From positions 1-30,068 of IMG/VR virus record IMGVR_UViG_3300042731_002906: DNA of 30,068 nucleotides, one strand, 5' to 3'. The notes below the pieces were generated by a model. That model was not told the origin of the DNA. It was given only the letters and a program-made list of their open reading frames with translations, and searched no databases. The translations under genes and the position numbers were made by a program. Position 1 is the first letter of the stretch. Every line of letters starts with the position of its first letter. The stretch is from a virus. Below, piece by piece: positions 1-7,639 of this stretch.

Positions 1-56
1 GCACAGTTAAGAAAGCCTATCAACAAATTAAGAAAATGGCTCCAGAGGACAAGTAA
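1..56 (+). CDS. 3' end of an upstream gene, product unknown
   Basis: An open frame enters from the left edge and ends with TAA at 54-56. Only 17 residues are visible (TVKKAYQQIKKMAPEDK), basic and probably helical. The next gene starts at the base after the stop, so this is the last part of a gene in the same transcription unit. Too little is present to name the product. Confidence 0.6.
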   Translation, partial: TVKKAYQQIKKMAPEDK

Positions 57-527
57 ATGACAGTAAAATACGGTGAAATGGTAAATCTAGTAAACAGTAC
101 TATCAGCATTGATCAGTACAAACCTAAAATTGGAGAAGCCAACGAAACTGTAGTAGTTGCGTTTGAAGTAAGTCAAGAAGGTGCAGCTAGCGATCTCAGC
201 AACCTAATTGAAACAGATGTAACAGACAGTCTTGATGTTGATGTCAGTCAAGGACCCAATAACAATGGCAACTATTTGGTATTTGTTGAATTTACCAGAG
301 ACAAAAAACTACACAACAACATTATGGAAATAATGAAAGTAGTAAGCAATGTAACTGAAATTACAGAATGGAAGTACAGCTATTACAAAGGTGATGATAG
401 CAAAGAACTTACTGAAGAAAATTTAAGCGAAACAGTTCTTGACAATCAAGAACAATATGTGCTAAAGTATGCACAGCCTAAAACCAATGAGGACCTTGAC
501 AGAGTCAAACATCTTGCAGGACTGTAA
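57..527 (+). CDS. conserved hypothetical protein (156 aa)
   Basis: This is a 156-residue acidic, soluble protein with no signal peptide, membrane segment or Cys. The start directly follows the stop of the upstream gene and the TAA stop overlaps the ATG of the IF-1 gene by one base (TAATG), so the genes are translationally linked. The middle (about residues 30-110) alternates beta-like stretches (VVVAFEV, YLVFVEF) with a helix ([10 protein letters not shown]), suggesting a small alpha/beta fold. I do not recognise the family; a position beside lysis and chaperone genes does not define its role. Confidence 0.8.
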   Translation: MTVKYGEMVNLVNSTISIDQYKPKIGEANETVVVAFEVSQEGAASDLSNLIETDVTDSLDVDVSQGPNNNGNYLVFVEFTRDKKLHNNIMEIMKVVSNVTEITEWKYSYYKGDDSKELTEENLSETVLDNQEQYVLKYAQPKTNEDLDRVKHLAGL

Positions 528-745
528 TGGCTAAAGAAGAGGTTCTTACGTTTGAAGGCACTGTCGTTGAATGCTTACCAAATGCGTTTTTTAGAGTAAA
601 GTTTGAAAACGAACATTTAGTAACCGCCACCATTAGTGGTAAAATGCGTAGGCACAATATCAACATACTGTTGAATGATCGTGTAGACGTAGAGATGACA
701 CCATATGACCTTGAAAAAGGCAGAATCGTTTATAGGCACAAATAA
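527..745 (+). CDS. infA: translation initiation factor IF-1
   Basis: The 72-residue product matches bacterial IF-1 over its whole length and has exactly the length of E. coli IF-1. Diagnostic stretches are the MAKEE start, [19 protein letters not shown], the [10 protein letters not shown] segment and the ending [15 protein letters not shown]. It is a single OB (S1-like) fold. Bacterial IF-1 binds the ribosomal A site of the 30S subunit and acts with IF-2 and IF-3 in start selection. All domain residues expected for ribosome binding appear intact, with no truncation or frameshift. It overlaps the previous stop by one base and is followed after two bases by the spanin gene, so it is firmly embedded in a phage operon. 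A phage IF-1 could supplement or replace host IF-1 or bias initiation toward phage mRNAs; that is inference. Confidence 0.95.
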   Translation: MAKEEVLTFEGTVVECLPNAFFRVKFENEHLVTATISGKMRRHNINILLNDRVDVEMTPYDLEKGRIVYRHK

Positions 746-747
746 TT

Positions 748-1233
748 ATGGTACACAGAATTTACCTATTGATAATTGTAGCAGGTGTTCTAGGCGTTGT
801 AGGTTGGTTTGGGTATCAATACTATGTTGAGACACAAACAGCTATTAGGCAACTCACAGCCAACAATGCAAAACTAGAAACTGCATTACAAACTACTCAG
901 ACATCATTTGACACTTATCGTGAAAATGTTGAAAGAGAAATCGAAGAATTCAAAGCAGAGCTAGTAAGACAGCAACATCTCAATGACGAGCTTGGTGCTA
1001 ACTTAAAAGCTGTGCAAGAAGCAAACCAAAAGATTGCTGGACTGTTGGCAAATACTGACATTATCAAAAACAGTCTAGCAGATCCTAACCTCAGTGAAAG
1101 TATGATAAATGAACAAGTTGATTTATTCTTTGGCGCTATCGGCTGTGCTACTGGCGGTGAGTGCTTGCTCCCAGATCCCACCCGTGAAGGAGATAGTAAC
1201 AGCACCAGTGGTAGTGGAAACACCGGAGATTGA
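748..1233 (+). CDS. inner-membrane spanin (Rz-like)
   Basis: This 161-residue protein has one N-terminal membrane segment (about residues 4-24) preceded by a short basic end, then a long coiled-coil-like periplasmic region (about 28-108), and a Ser/Gly-rich C-terminus with two Cys (133 and 139). This is the architecture of an i-spanin, type II in the inner membrane. The identification is strengthened by the overlapping lipoprotein gene in the +1 frame (1109-1495), the classic Rz/Rz1 arrangement. Spanin pairs bridge the periplasm and fuse inner and outer membranes in the last step of lysis of Gram-negative hosts. I see no sequence similarity to lambda Rz; the call rests on architecture and context. 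The endolysin lies far away (25901), so lysis genes are dispersed as in many T4-like phages. Confidence 0.8.
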   Translation: MVHRIYLLIIVAGVLGVVGWFGYQYYVETQTAIRQLTANNAKLETALQTTQTSFDTYRENVEREIEEFKAELVRQQHLNDELGANLKAVQEANQKIAGLLANTDIIKNSLADPNLSESMINEQVDLFFGAIGCATGGECLLPDPTREGDSNSTSGSGNTGD

Positions 1234-1495
1234 TGCACCTACTATACGCATTGTTCCGAGACCCGATCCCGTTGAATTAAAAAATGCTGATATTGTAGTT
1301 GTTACAGAAGGCAATCTAGATGATGTGATAGCTCGAATCAAAGGAGAGCAAGGCGAGTTTGTGTTGTATGCTATGACTGCACAAAGTTTTGAAGGGCTTG
1401 CACTAAACTTTGAGCAAATCAAAAAGTTTATCGAAGAGCAAAACGCTGTAATACTTTACTACGAAGAAGCAGTTAAACCTAAAGAAAATGAGTGA
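1109..1495 (+). CDS. outer-membrane lipoprotein spanin (Rz1-like)
   Basis: The 128-residue product starts with a lipoprotein signal peptide: basic MNK, a hydrophobic core and the lipobox VSAC, giving Cys20 as the acylated residue. Ser at +2 fits outer-membrane sorting. The mature part is Pro-rich at first (residues 24-56), as in o-spanins, followed by an alpha/beta region and a helix ending LALNFEQIKKFIEEQNAVI. The gene begins 125 bases inside the i-spanin gene in another frame, and its stop region overlaps the DnaJ start by 8 bases. It is longer than lambda Rz1 and extends well beyond the i-spanin gene, so it is an overlapping rather than fully embedded pair. Confidence 0.8.
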   Translation: MNKLIYSLALSAVLLAVSACSQIPPVKEIVTAPVVVETPEIDAPTIRIVPRPDPVELKNADIVVVTEGNLDDVIARIKGEQGEFVLYAMTAQSFEGLALNFEQIKKFIEEQNAVILYYEEAVKPKENE

Positions 1496-2330
1496 TCCTT
1501 ATAATATTCTCGGCGTTGGTCGTAATAGTACTGACGCCGAGATTAAAAGTGCATATCGTAAATTAGCCAAGCAATATCATCCAGATATTGGGGGAGATCA
1601 ACAACGGTTCGCTGAGATTACAAATGCATATGATCAAATAAAAGACCAAGACAGTCGTCAAAATTTTGACAATGGACCGTCAAATTTCCAACAGTCGCAT
1701 TCTGCAAACAGCTTCAATATGAATTTTGGAGCAGACTTTGATGACGTGTTTAACAGTATGTTTGGAGAACAATTTAGACAACAACGTCCACATCGAACTT
1801 ACAGAGAACAGCAACGAGCCAATATCAATGTAACTGTACACATAGCATTACAAGACGTATTCAACAGTGCAGAAAAGAATATCAATATAACCATGCCCAA
1901 TGGTATGAGCAAACCTGTAAAAATAAAGATACCGCCGGGTGCGCAGTTAGGTGATCGTGTAAGATATCAAGGCATGGCACCAGACGGAAATGATTTGTTA
2001 GTAACATTTGCAATTAAACCAAACACTGCATTTGAAATAGACGGTGATAATCTTATTAAACGTTTGAACATAAGTCTCAAAGAAGCAATGTTAGGAACAG
2101 ATAAAATTATAGAAACTCTTGACAATAGAAGTATTAAGTTACATATTAAAAGTGGCACACAAAGTGGAACTAAATTGAGAATACCAGAAAGCGGATTGCC
2201 AAGACGCAACAAAAACAATGGCGATTTGCTAATAGAAATAAAAGTTAAAATACCAAGTATAGTAGCTGAAGAAAGTTTTGGTAAACCATTTGAACAGGTA
2301 CTTATAGAACAGCTAAGTAACAGTAAGTAA
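1488..2330 (+). CDS. DnaJ-family (class B) co-chaperone
   Basis: Residues 3-65 form a J domain with the HPD tripeptide at 31-33 and the helix II motif AYRKLAKQYH, needed to stimulate Hsp70 ATPase. A Gly/Phe/Asn-rich linker follows (about 66-100), then two beta-sandwich substrate-binding domains of the DnaJ C-terminal type (about 110-270) with KIKIPPGAQLGDRVRYQG and NGDLLIEIKVKIP. The zinc-finger CxxCxGxG repeats are absent, so this is a CbpA-like class B protein of normal length (280 aa). It overlaps the o-spanin gene by 8 bases and precedes the ClpA-like gene by 10. It presumably recruits host DnaK to phage proteins; no DnaK gene is visible here. T4 and lambda are known to depend on chaperones for head assembly or replication, but the client here is unknown. 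Confidence 0.92.
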   Translation: MSDPYNILGVGRNSTDAEIKSAYRKLAKQYHPDIGGDQQRFAEITNAYDQIKDQDSRQNFDNGPSNFQQSHSANSFNMNFGADFDDVFNSMFGEQFRQQRPHRTYREQQRANINVTVHIALQDVFNSAEKNINITMPNGMSKPVKIKIPPGAQLGDRVRYQGMAPDGNDLLVTFAIKPNTAFEIDGDNLIKRLNISLKEAMLGTDKIIETLDNRSIKLHIKSGTQSGTKLRIPESGLPRRNKNNGDLLIEIKVKIPSIVAEESFGKPFEQVLIEQLSNSK

Positions 2331-2340
2331 CGGAAACACA

Positions 2341-4581
2341 ATGAACGACAGAATTGAAAATATTGTAGAAAAAACATTTAGGCTTAGTAAAGACTATAAG
2401 CACCAATATGTACAAATAGAACATTTGTTGGCTGTGATATTGGACAGTGAAGAAGTTGAAGATATATTCTTAGACTTTGGTGTTGAAGCCAAAGAAGTAA
2501 GTCGCAGTATATACGAGTACTTGGAAAAAGAACTTGAAACGCTAGAAGATGAATCAGCTGATCCAAAAAAGACTGTGATGCTGGAGCGAGTGTTTCATAG
2601 AGCATTCACACAAGCATTGTTTAATGGTCGTAACAATTTAGATCCCAGAGATTTGCTGATCAGTATACTCAGTGAAAAAAATACTCCTGCAACATACATG
2701 TTGAGTATGTATGGTATTACCAGAGAAAATGTAGTAAATTATATCAGTGATACTGATGCTAACAATGAGAATGTTAGCACTAAAAATACACCTAGCAAGC
2801 AAGAACGTATACTTAAAAAGTATTGTGATAATTTAAATGAACTAGCTGGTGCTGGTGATGTAGATCCAATAATTGGTAGAGAAGAACAACTGGAACAACT
2901 TGTACAGACTGTTGCACGTAGAAAGAAAAACAATGTAATATTAGTAGGAGAAAGTGGAGTTGGTAAAACAGCTATTGCTGAAGGACTTGCATATCTAATC
3001 AACGAAGGACATGTTCCGGAAATTATTCAAGACAATACAATATACAGTTTGGATATAGGAGCATTGTTAGCAGGCACAAAATTCAGAGGAGATTTCGAAG
3101 AAAGGATCAAAGAAGTTCTAGAAATCCTGGAAAGCAGAGACAAGACAATCCTCTTTATTGATGAAATACACATGATTATGGGTGCTGGCAATGCAGGGCA
3201 AGGCTCAATGGATGTAGCCAATCTATTGAAGCCAAGTTTACAAAAAGGAAAACTACGCTGTATTGGCGCAACAACATATGATGAATACAGAGAACATTTT
3301 GAAAAAGACAAGGCACTGAATAGAAGATTTTACAAAGTAGATGTGCCAGAACCCAGTGTAGAAGATGCTAAACGCATCGTTACAAATAGTATTCCAGCAT
3401 ATGAATTGTATCACGAAATTGCATTTGACAAAGAAGCATTGCACGGTGCTGTAGATCTTACACATCAATACTGGCACAATAGATTCTTACCTGACAAAGC
3501 ATTTGATGTATTGGATGCGGCGGCAGCTAGACAGAGATTGTTGCCACAAGAGGCACGTAAATCAGTGCTTGAATTAGATGATATCAGATATGAAGTTGCC
3601 AAACTTACACGTATTCCTGTGGATCAACTAGTGCTCACCAGAGATAGTGAGTACAAAAAAGAGCAACAAATTGATATCGAAAAAGCAATTACAGCTAAAG
3701 TATTTGGACAAGACGAAGCTGTAGAAAGACTAGCAGACAGCATTTATATTGCCAAAGCTGGTCTTAAAGATCCTAGCAAGCCTGTGGGTTGTTATTTGTT
3801 TACAGGTCCTACAGGTGTTGGTAAAACTGAAACAGCCAAACAGCTCAGTGATATCATGAGTATGGAACTACTGCGTTTTGATATGAGCGAATATCAAGAA
3901 CGACACACAGTTGCTAAACTTATTGGTGCACCACCGGGCTATGTAGGATACAGTGAAGGCGGCACTGGCAGTGGATTGTTAATTAACAAACTAGAAGAAA
4001 ATCCCAACTGTATTCTACTACTAGATGAAATTGAAAAGGCACACCCAGATGTAAGCAATGTGTTGTTGCAACTAATGGACAACGGTATGGTAACATCAAG
4101 TGATGGTAAAACTGTTAGTGCAAGAAACTCTATTGTTATTCTTACATCAAACTTGGGCGCAAGAGATGCTGAAAAACATGGTATCGGGTTTGGTGCAAAT
4201 AGTACCAACGAAGATGCACAGCAAGATGCTGTTAAAAGTTTCTTTGCTCCTGAGTTCAGAAACAGACTGGATGCAGTAGTACAATTTAAGAAATTAAACA
4301 AATCACTGATGCACAATGTAACACGCAAGTTCTTGGATGAACTATATGACATGCTTATGGAACGTGCTATCGAATTACAGTACAATGATCAAGTAATTGA
4401 ATGGCTAACACAAAAAGGATTTAGTGATACAATGGGTGCAAGACCAATGGCAAGAGTTATTAATGAAAAAATTAAAAAACCATTGGCTAAGCAAATATTG
4501 TTTGGTAAAGACATCGACACAATAATTTTGACAATAGAAAACAATGACATCAATATCTCAACAAATACGGTCCAGACCTGA
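2341..4581 (+). CDS. ClpA-like two-module AAA+ unfoldase
   Basis: The 746-residue protein has a Clp N-terminal repeat domain (about 1-140), then two AAA+ modules. Module 1 has Walker A GESGVGKT (203-210), Walker B LFIDE (271-275) and the pore motif GTKFRGDFEER. Module 2 has Walker A GPTGVGKT (489-496), Walker B LLLDE (559-563) and the GYVGY pore loop (533-537). There is no long coiled-coil M domain between the modules, which separates it from ClpB. An IGF tripeptide at 615-617 lies where ClpA and ClpX have their ClpP-binding IGL/IGF loop. Length and motifs are complete. It should unfold substrates with ATP and could feed host ClpP; no phage ClpP is visible here. It follows the DnaJ gene closely, and its end overlaps the next gene by 38 bases. 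Confidence 0.95.
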   Translation: MNDRIENIVEKTFRLSKDYKHQYVQIEHLLAVILDSEEVEDIFLDFGVEAKEVSRSIYEYLEKELETLEDESADPKKTVMLERVFHRAFTQALFNGRNNLDPRDLLISILSEKNTPATYMLSMYGITRENVVNYISDTDANNENVSTKNTPSKQERILKKYCDNLNELAGAGDVDPIIGREEQLEQLVQTVARRKKNNVILVGESGVGKTAIAEGLAYLINEGHVPEIIQDNTIYSLDIGALLAGTKFRGDFEERIKEVLEILESRDKTILFIDEIHMIMGAGNAGQGSMDVANLLKPSLQKGKLRCIGATTYDEYREHFEKDKALNRRFYKVDVPEPSVEDAKRIVTNSIPAYELYHEIAFDKEALHGAVDLTHQYWHNRFLPDKAFDVLDAAAARQRLLPQEARKSVLELDDIRYEVAKLTRIPVDQLVLTRDSEYKKEQQIDIEKAITAKVFGQDEAVERLADSIYIAKAGLKDPSKPVGCYLFTGPTGVGKTETAKQLSDIMSMELLRFDMSEYQERHTVAKLIGAPPGYVGYSEGGTGSGLLINKLEENPNCILLLDEIEKAHPDVSNVLLQLMDNGMVTSSDGKTVSARNSIVILTSNLGARDAEKHGIGFGANSTNEDAQQDAVKSFFAPEFRNRLDAVVQFKKLNKSLMHNVTRKFLDELYDMLMERAIELQYNDQVIEWLTQKGFSDTMGARPMARVINEKIKKPLAKQILFGKDIDTIILTIENNDINISTNTVQT

Positions 4582-5278
4582 CTTTAAACTGAACACCAAA
4601 GTATTTTACAAAAAGCACACTTGGAGAGTTGCATTCTTTCAACCTGAGTGGCGTGAAAAGAATAGAATACAGATTCAAGAAGCATGGTATCGTAATAGAA
4701 AAATCACACAGTATCTAAGTGAAAATGAAAACACACATTGGAAAACAAGAGCCGATAGTTTTTACTTTGTTTATTTGACTAGACCTGACAGGATACCAGA
4801 GCTGTTAGATCAATGGGGAGATAGTGTTGTAGAGATAATAGGCCCTATCAATGAACGACACCAAGACATCATGCTTGCTGATCTACAAGTCGTTACTAGA
4901 AAAAAACTTTGGTACAACAAATACAGATACAAAATCAGCAGTCAACGACACGGTCAAACAGATCAAGAAATATTTGAAGAGATGCAGGAATTTTGTCATG
5001 ACTCATTTGAACCTGGCACGTACAAGTTAAGTGATACATTTAGACGAGCCAGCAAAGAATTTCAAAAACGCATGATGAAAACAATGAAAAAATACAGTTC
5101 ATTAAATGGTTATCCGAATATTCAAAGCTCATTGTTTGGATACAGAACCTTTATGCCTTACACTGCTACAGGCAGTATCTATCTTGAAAATCACGATGAT
5201 GTTGTAACACTGCACATGATGTACAAACAATACATAACTACCAGTCAAAAAGTAATCACCTTCGACGAATTGGAATAA
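4544..5278 (+). CDS. conserved hypothetical protein (244 aa)
   Basis: A 244-residue soluble protein rich in aromatic and basic residues, with no membrane segment. The start lies inside the end of the ClpA-like gene (38-base overlap), and no better in-frame start gives an N-terminus compatible with the frame. The sequence has an N-terminal beta-like part (TKVFYKKHTWRVAF) and a C-terminal part (YLENHDDVVTLHMMYKQYI) resembling unnamed proteins I associate with marine T4-like phages, but I cannot assign a function. A late promoter octamer starts at its stop codon, marking the end of the first unit. Confidence 0.8.
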   Translation: MTSISQQIRSRPDFKLNTKVFYKKHTWRVAFFQPEWREKNRIQIQEAWYRNRKITQYLSENENTHWKTRADSFYFVYLTRPDRIPELLDQWGDSVVEIIGPINERHQDIMLADLQVVTRKKLWYNKYRYKISSQRHGQTDQEIFEEMQEFCHDSFEPGTYKLSDTFRRASKEFQKRMMKTMKKYSSLNGYPNIQSSLFGYRTFMPYTATGSIYLENHDDVVTLHMMYKQYITTSQKVITFDELE

Positions 5279-5281
5279 ATA
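5274..5281 (+). promoter_or_regulatory. T4-type late promoter, AATAAATA
   Basis: The octamer AATAAATA differs from the T4 late consensus TATAAATA by one base. It overlaps the stop codon of the 244-aa gene and stands 20 bases before the ATG at 5302. It is one of nine such sites in front of late genes in this window. Confidence 0.6.
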
Positions 5282-5301
5282 TACATAGAAAGGTGATTAC
5301 T

Positions 5302-5469
5302 ATGGCAAAATTAAACGAAGATATGGTTATTATCAAAGTAAGTGAACTACTGAAAGATAGTGACGACACACGAAAAATTCTTGACCAAGATATAGTAAAT
5401 ACTATTGAAGCCGCAGTCCAAGAACTAGTTGGACCTGGCAAATTAGTTGAGATTATACAAGAACAATGA
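5302..5469 (+). CDS. small hypothetical protein (55 aa)
   Basis: A 55-residue ORF starting MAKLNEDMVIIKVSELLKDS and ending VEIIQEQ. It is preceded by the purine-rich GAAAGG about 9 bases before ATG and ends in an ATGA overlap with the next gene, which supports it as a true gene. It is acidic and predicted helical, without Cys or membrane segment. Resemblance to small proteins of marine T4-like phages is likely; function unknown. Confidence 0.75.
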   Translation: MAKLNEDMVIIKVSELLKDSDDTRKILDQDIVNTIEAAVQELVGPGKLVEIIQEQ

Positions 5470-5840
5470 GCGAAGAAATTTTATCACACACCACTGAATT
5501 AAGCTATACAGGCGCCAAAGCCAAAGGAGATGGCTATTACGGAAGCGGAGACGGTCTGCACACCGTTGTATTTTACTTACAAGAGTTTTTGGGTAGAATA
5601 CACATGGAAGGTAGTTTAGTTACTGAACCAACTGAATCAGACTGGTTTGCTATTCCAATTGGCAGTGGCACTGATTATAAAGAGTATACCTCACAAACAA
5701 CCGAAACTGAAGCATTTAACTTTACTAACAATGCTGTATGGGTAAGAGCTAGAGTAGATAGAAGCGCACTAGATCCTGCACCCAGCGAATATAGTCAAGC
5801 ACTACATGGAACAGTGGAAAAGGTTTTATTAAACCGCTAA
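5466..5840 (+). CDS. putative virion structural protein (124 aa)
   Basis: The 124-residue product is rich in beta-forming residues and Gly/Thr/Ser. A central stretch (about residues 21-70, with YYGSGDGLHTVVFYLQEFLG) looks like a jelly-roll or carbohydrate-binding-like beta domain of the kind found in small phage structural proteins. It is cotranscribed with the 55-aa gene (ATGA overlap) from the late promoter at 5274. A virion role is inferred from late expression and composition. A host-surface binding role is possible but unproven. Confidence 0.75.
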   Translation: MSEEILSHTTELSYTGAKAKGDGYYGSGDGLHTVVFYLQEFLGRIHMEGSLVTEPTESDWFAIPIGSGTDYKEYTSQTTETEAFNFTNNAVWVRARVDRSALDPAPSEYSQALHGTVEKVLLNR

Positions 5841-5843
5841 ATA
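5836..5843 (+). promoter_or_regulatory. T4-type late promoter, GCTAAATA
   Basis: GCTAAATA keeps the TAAATA core of the late consensus, overlaps the stop codon of the upstream gene and lies 18 bases before the next ATG. The first two positions deviate from TATAAATA, so it may be a weaker site. Confidence 0.45.
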
Positions 5844-5861
5844 TTAGCGAGAGGACAAGCA

Positions 5862-6185
5862 ATGAAAGCCAGAGAGTTTACAATCAATGTACCGATTAAC
5901 ATCAAGATCAACGGCGACGGAGATCCTGAGATTGATGTAGCAGGCGAACAACCTGAACAAGAAGTGCAGCCTGGTCAAGATGAGCTTGATCCAAATCCAG
6001 TTATGGTACCTCCACTACAACAAAGCATTGAAATGAAAAAAGCAGCTCTTGGCAAAGAGGGTGATGTTATTGATAAAATTACAACGGATCAAGATCAAAG
6101 CGATCCATTAGAAGATATTGATGACGGCAAAAACAAACTAGTGGGAGTAGTGTTCGCTGGAGACGACAGTCATTTAGAGGACTAA
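5862..6185 (+). CDS. acidic small protein with MKAREF N-terminus
   Basis: A 107-residue strongly acidic protein, rich in Asp, Glu, Gln and Pro in the middle (about 18-52), with no membrane segment. Its start, MKAREFTINVPINIKING, resembles the putative capsid-targeting peptides of the genes at 10887-24468, but it lacks the I/L-x-E cleavage-like site. It is preceded by a good AGAGGA ribosome site and a late promoter. An acidic prohead core or internal head protein would fit, by analogy with acidic core proteins of T4-like phages. Function not proven. Confidence 0.75.
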   Translation: MKAREFTINVPINIKINGDGDPEIDVAGEQPEQEVQPGQDELDPNPVMVPPLQQSIEMKKAALGKEGDVIDKITTDQDQSDPLEDIDDGKNKLVGVVFAGDDSHLED

Positions 6186-6189
6186 GCGA

Positions 6190-6852
6190 ATGCCTATTCA
6201 AAAGTTTAACACCAGCGAAAAACGAAACATAGACACAAATAACTTTATTGGTGACAAAGATCGTTTGTTTTTTGATGTTGCTACAAGAACATTTAGATTA
6301 AGTGATGGTGTTACGCCAGGTGGACTAGTGATCAACACTGGAGGCGGTGGTGGCGGAAGTTTGACAGGCATTAATGATTTTACAACTGGTCCTATTATGA
6401 CACTAACAGATGTAAATGTCAACATTGAAAACAGTTTAACAATTGAAAGTGACGAAGGTGTAAATCCTGTAAAAGTTACCAATTACGTGCTGTATGGTAT
6501 AACAACGAACAACACATTTACAGAACTGTTTAGAGATGCAGCCAACACAAGAATAAGTTGTGTAGACTACACAACATACTTTTATGAAGCAGACATTGTA
6601 GCTCGCAACAACACAACACCAGACTATGCGGCATTTAAAATCAAAGGTGCAATAGACATGGGTGCAGGTGCTAGTACTATTGCTATCAACGAACAAAAAG
6701 AAATTGTATATGCAGGAAGCGGTGACAACTACGATGCTGATGTAGTAGCGGATGATACCAATGATGCTATTAGCATAAGAGTAAAAGGCGGCAGTGGCGA
6801 AACATTACGCTGGTGTGCGCTTGTAAAAGTCACAGAAGTGACGCAAAGTTGA
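6190..6852 (+). CDS. fibre-like structural protein with Mtd-N-like N-terminus
   Basis: Residues 24-46 contain a motif (RTFRLSDGVTPGG) typical of N-terminal domains of phage fibre and tropism proteins (GDGxTPGG pattern, Mtd-N-like). A Gly-rich linker (about 51-57) separates this from a roughly 150-residue beta-rich C-terminal domain. The ribosome site AGAGGA overlaps the end of the upstream gene four bases away, so the two are cotranscribed. The gene ends just before a late promoter. A role as a short fibre, collar or decoration protein is likely; the exact location in the virion cannot be read from sequence. Confidence 0.8.
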   Translation: MPIQKFNTSEKRNIDTNNFIGDKDRLFFDVATRTFRLSDGVTPGGLVINTGGGGGGSLTGINDFTTGPIMTLTDVNVNIENSLTIESDEGVNPVKVTNYVLYGITTNNTFTELFRDAANTRISCVDYTTYFYEADIVARNNTTPDYAAFKIKGAIDMGAGASTIAINEQKEIVYAGSGDNYDADVVADDTNDAISIRVKGGSGETLRWCALVKVTEVTQS

Positions 6853-6858
6853 TAAATA
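6851..6858 (+). promoter_or_regulatory. T4-type late promoter, GATAAATA
   Basis: GATAAATA matches TATAAATA at seven of eight bases. It begins at the stop codon of the fibre-like gene and leaves a 54-base leader before the ATG at 6913, longer than for the other late genes. The AGGAGA ribosome site lies at 6900-6905. Confidence 0.6.
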
Positions 6859-6912
6859 AATGTATAAGTTCACAAACTGATGTGAGCGAGAGAAAAATTA
6901 GGAGAAGTTATT

Positions 6913-7167
6913 ATGGCTTTAACAAGTAATGCAGCAACAAGAGCAGGTAATGGTCTTGGTTCAGTAACACAAATCATTTCGGCAGCACCAGCTGACCAAG
7001 CAGCACTAGACGCTTTTGAAAAAGCACTAGGTGCAGCAGGACACACAATTGCAGGTATCGACGGTACACACGGTGGTACAATGCACTTTGCTATCCAAGG
7101 TGGTGGTACAGTTGCTAACCCAACAGGTGCAGAAGCTACAACAGCAATTTGCACATTCGAAGAGTAA
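6913..7167 (+). CDS. small probable virion protein (84 aa)
   Basis: An 84-residue protein rich in Ala, Gly and Thr, with a single Cys near the end (CTFEE). It has its own late promoter and a strong intrinsic terminator (7191-7221), so it is a single-gene unit with a good AGGAGA ribosome site. Its design resembles the next gene (111 aa, 7258): both are short, neutral to acidic, beta/alpha proteins with helix motifs around DAFEKALGAAG versus QTAIQALGATVG and a beta end. I infer they are distantly related small structural proteins made in high copy, perhaps capsid decoration. Family not recognised. Confidence 0.8.
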   Translation: MALTSNAATRAGNGLGSVTQIISAAPADQAALDAFEKALGAAGHTIAGIDGTHGGTMHFAIQGGGTVANPTGAEATTAICTFEE

Positions 7168-7190
7168 GATTTACTCATATCTTTTAGAGA

Positions 7191-7221
7191 AAAAGCAGTG
7201 CTTCATGCACTGCTTTTTTTT
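7191..7221 (+). terminator. intrinsic terminator
   Basis: A perfect 11-base stem (AAAAGCAGTGC, loop TTCAT, GCACTGCTTTT) runs straight into an uninterrupted T-run ending at 7221. It lies 23 bases after the stop of the 84-aa gene and 1 base before the next late promoter. Confidence 0.92.
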
Positions 7222-7222
7222 G

Positions 7223-7230
7223 ACTAAATA
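7223..7230 (+). promoter_or_regulatory. T4-type late promoter, ACTAAATA
   Basis: ACTAAATAC lies directly after the terminator T-run and 27 bases before ATG 7258. The core TAAATAC is shared with the sites at 7639, 8243, 10848 and 25870. Confidence 0.55.
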
Positions 7231-7257
7231 CACGTAGATAATTAGAGGAGAAATTCC

Positions 7258-7593
7258 ATGCCTATTACACGTAATTCAAGTAATACTGTTGACTTTGGAC
7301 ATTTCAATGGTATTGCAGAAGATATCACTATTTTTACAATTGACGGCGGAGCAACTCTTGCAAACGAAACAAACCCAGGTGAAGCAATGGAAGCTATCAT
7401 GGAACTAATTCATGAAAAGTGTACAGTGCTAGCAGTAGGTGCCGAAGATGGCGCAGGCGGTTTTCGTGTTATGTTACAAAACAGCGGATGGACATCAACT
7501 GCACTACAGACAGCAATCCAAGCATTGGGTGCAACTGTAGGAACAAATAACTATGACGCAAGTGGTGCAACTGTAACAGACTTTACATTCTAA
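7258..7593 (+). CDS. small probable virion protein (111 aa)
   Basis: A 111-residue protein with a strong GAGGAGAAA ribosome site, its own late promoter and its own terminator, so again a single-gene late unit. It has a beta-rich start (NTVDFGHFNG), a central helix (EAMEAIMELIHEKCTVLAVG) with one Cys, a second helix (LQTAIQALGATVG) and a beta ending VTDFTF. No domain family recognised. High, late, monocistronic expression suggests an abundant structural protein; this is inference. Confidence 0.8.
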   Translation: MPITRNSSNTVDFGHFNGIAEDITIFTIDGGATLANETNPGEAMEAIMELIHEKCTVLAVGAEDGAGGFRVMLQNSGWTSTALQTAIQALGATVGTNNYDASGATVTDFTF

Positions 7594-7606
7594 GGTTCCC
7601 CCCAGG

Positions 7607-7639
7607 AAAAGAGGGCGCATTTAGGTGCGTCCTTTTTTT
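7607..7639 (+). terminator. intrinsic terminator overlapping a late promoter
   Basis: The stem GGGCGCA/TGCGTCC (7613-7619 with 7626-7632, one G-T wobble) with a six-base loop is extended by A/T pairs and ends in seven T. The last T of the run is the first base of the TATAAATA promoter at 7639, a very compact terminator-promoter joint. Confidence 0.88.

Noticed and set aside
4528-4556. TTGACA near the end of the ClpA-like gene as a host-type promoter
   Set aside because: No acceptable -10 box follows at 16-18 bases, and the sequence is explained by coding.
7031-7237. Overlapping + strand ORF of 68 aa inside the 84-aa gene and terminator
   Set aside because: Its Gln-rich translation is a frame shadow, and it runs through the terminator hairpin.
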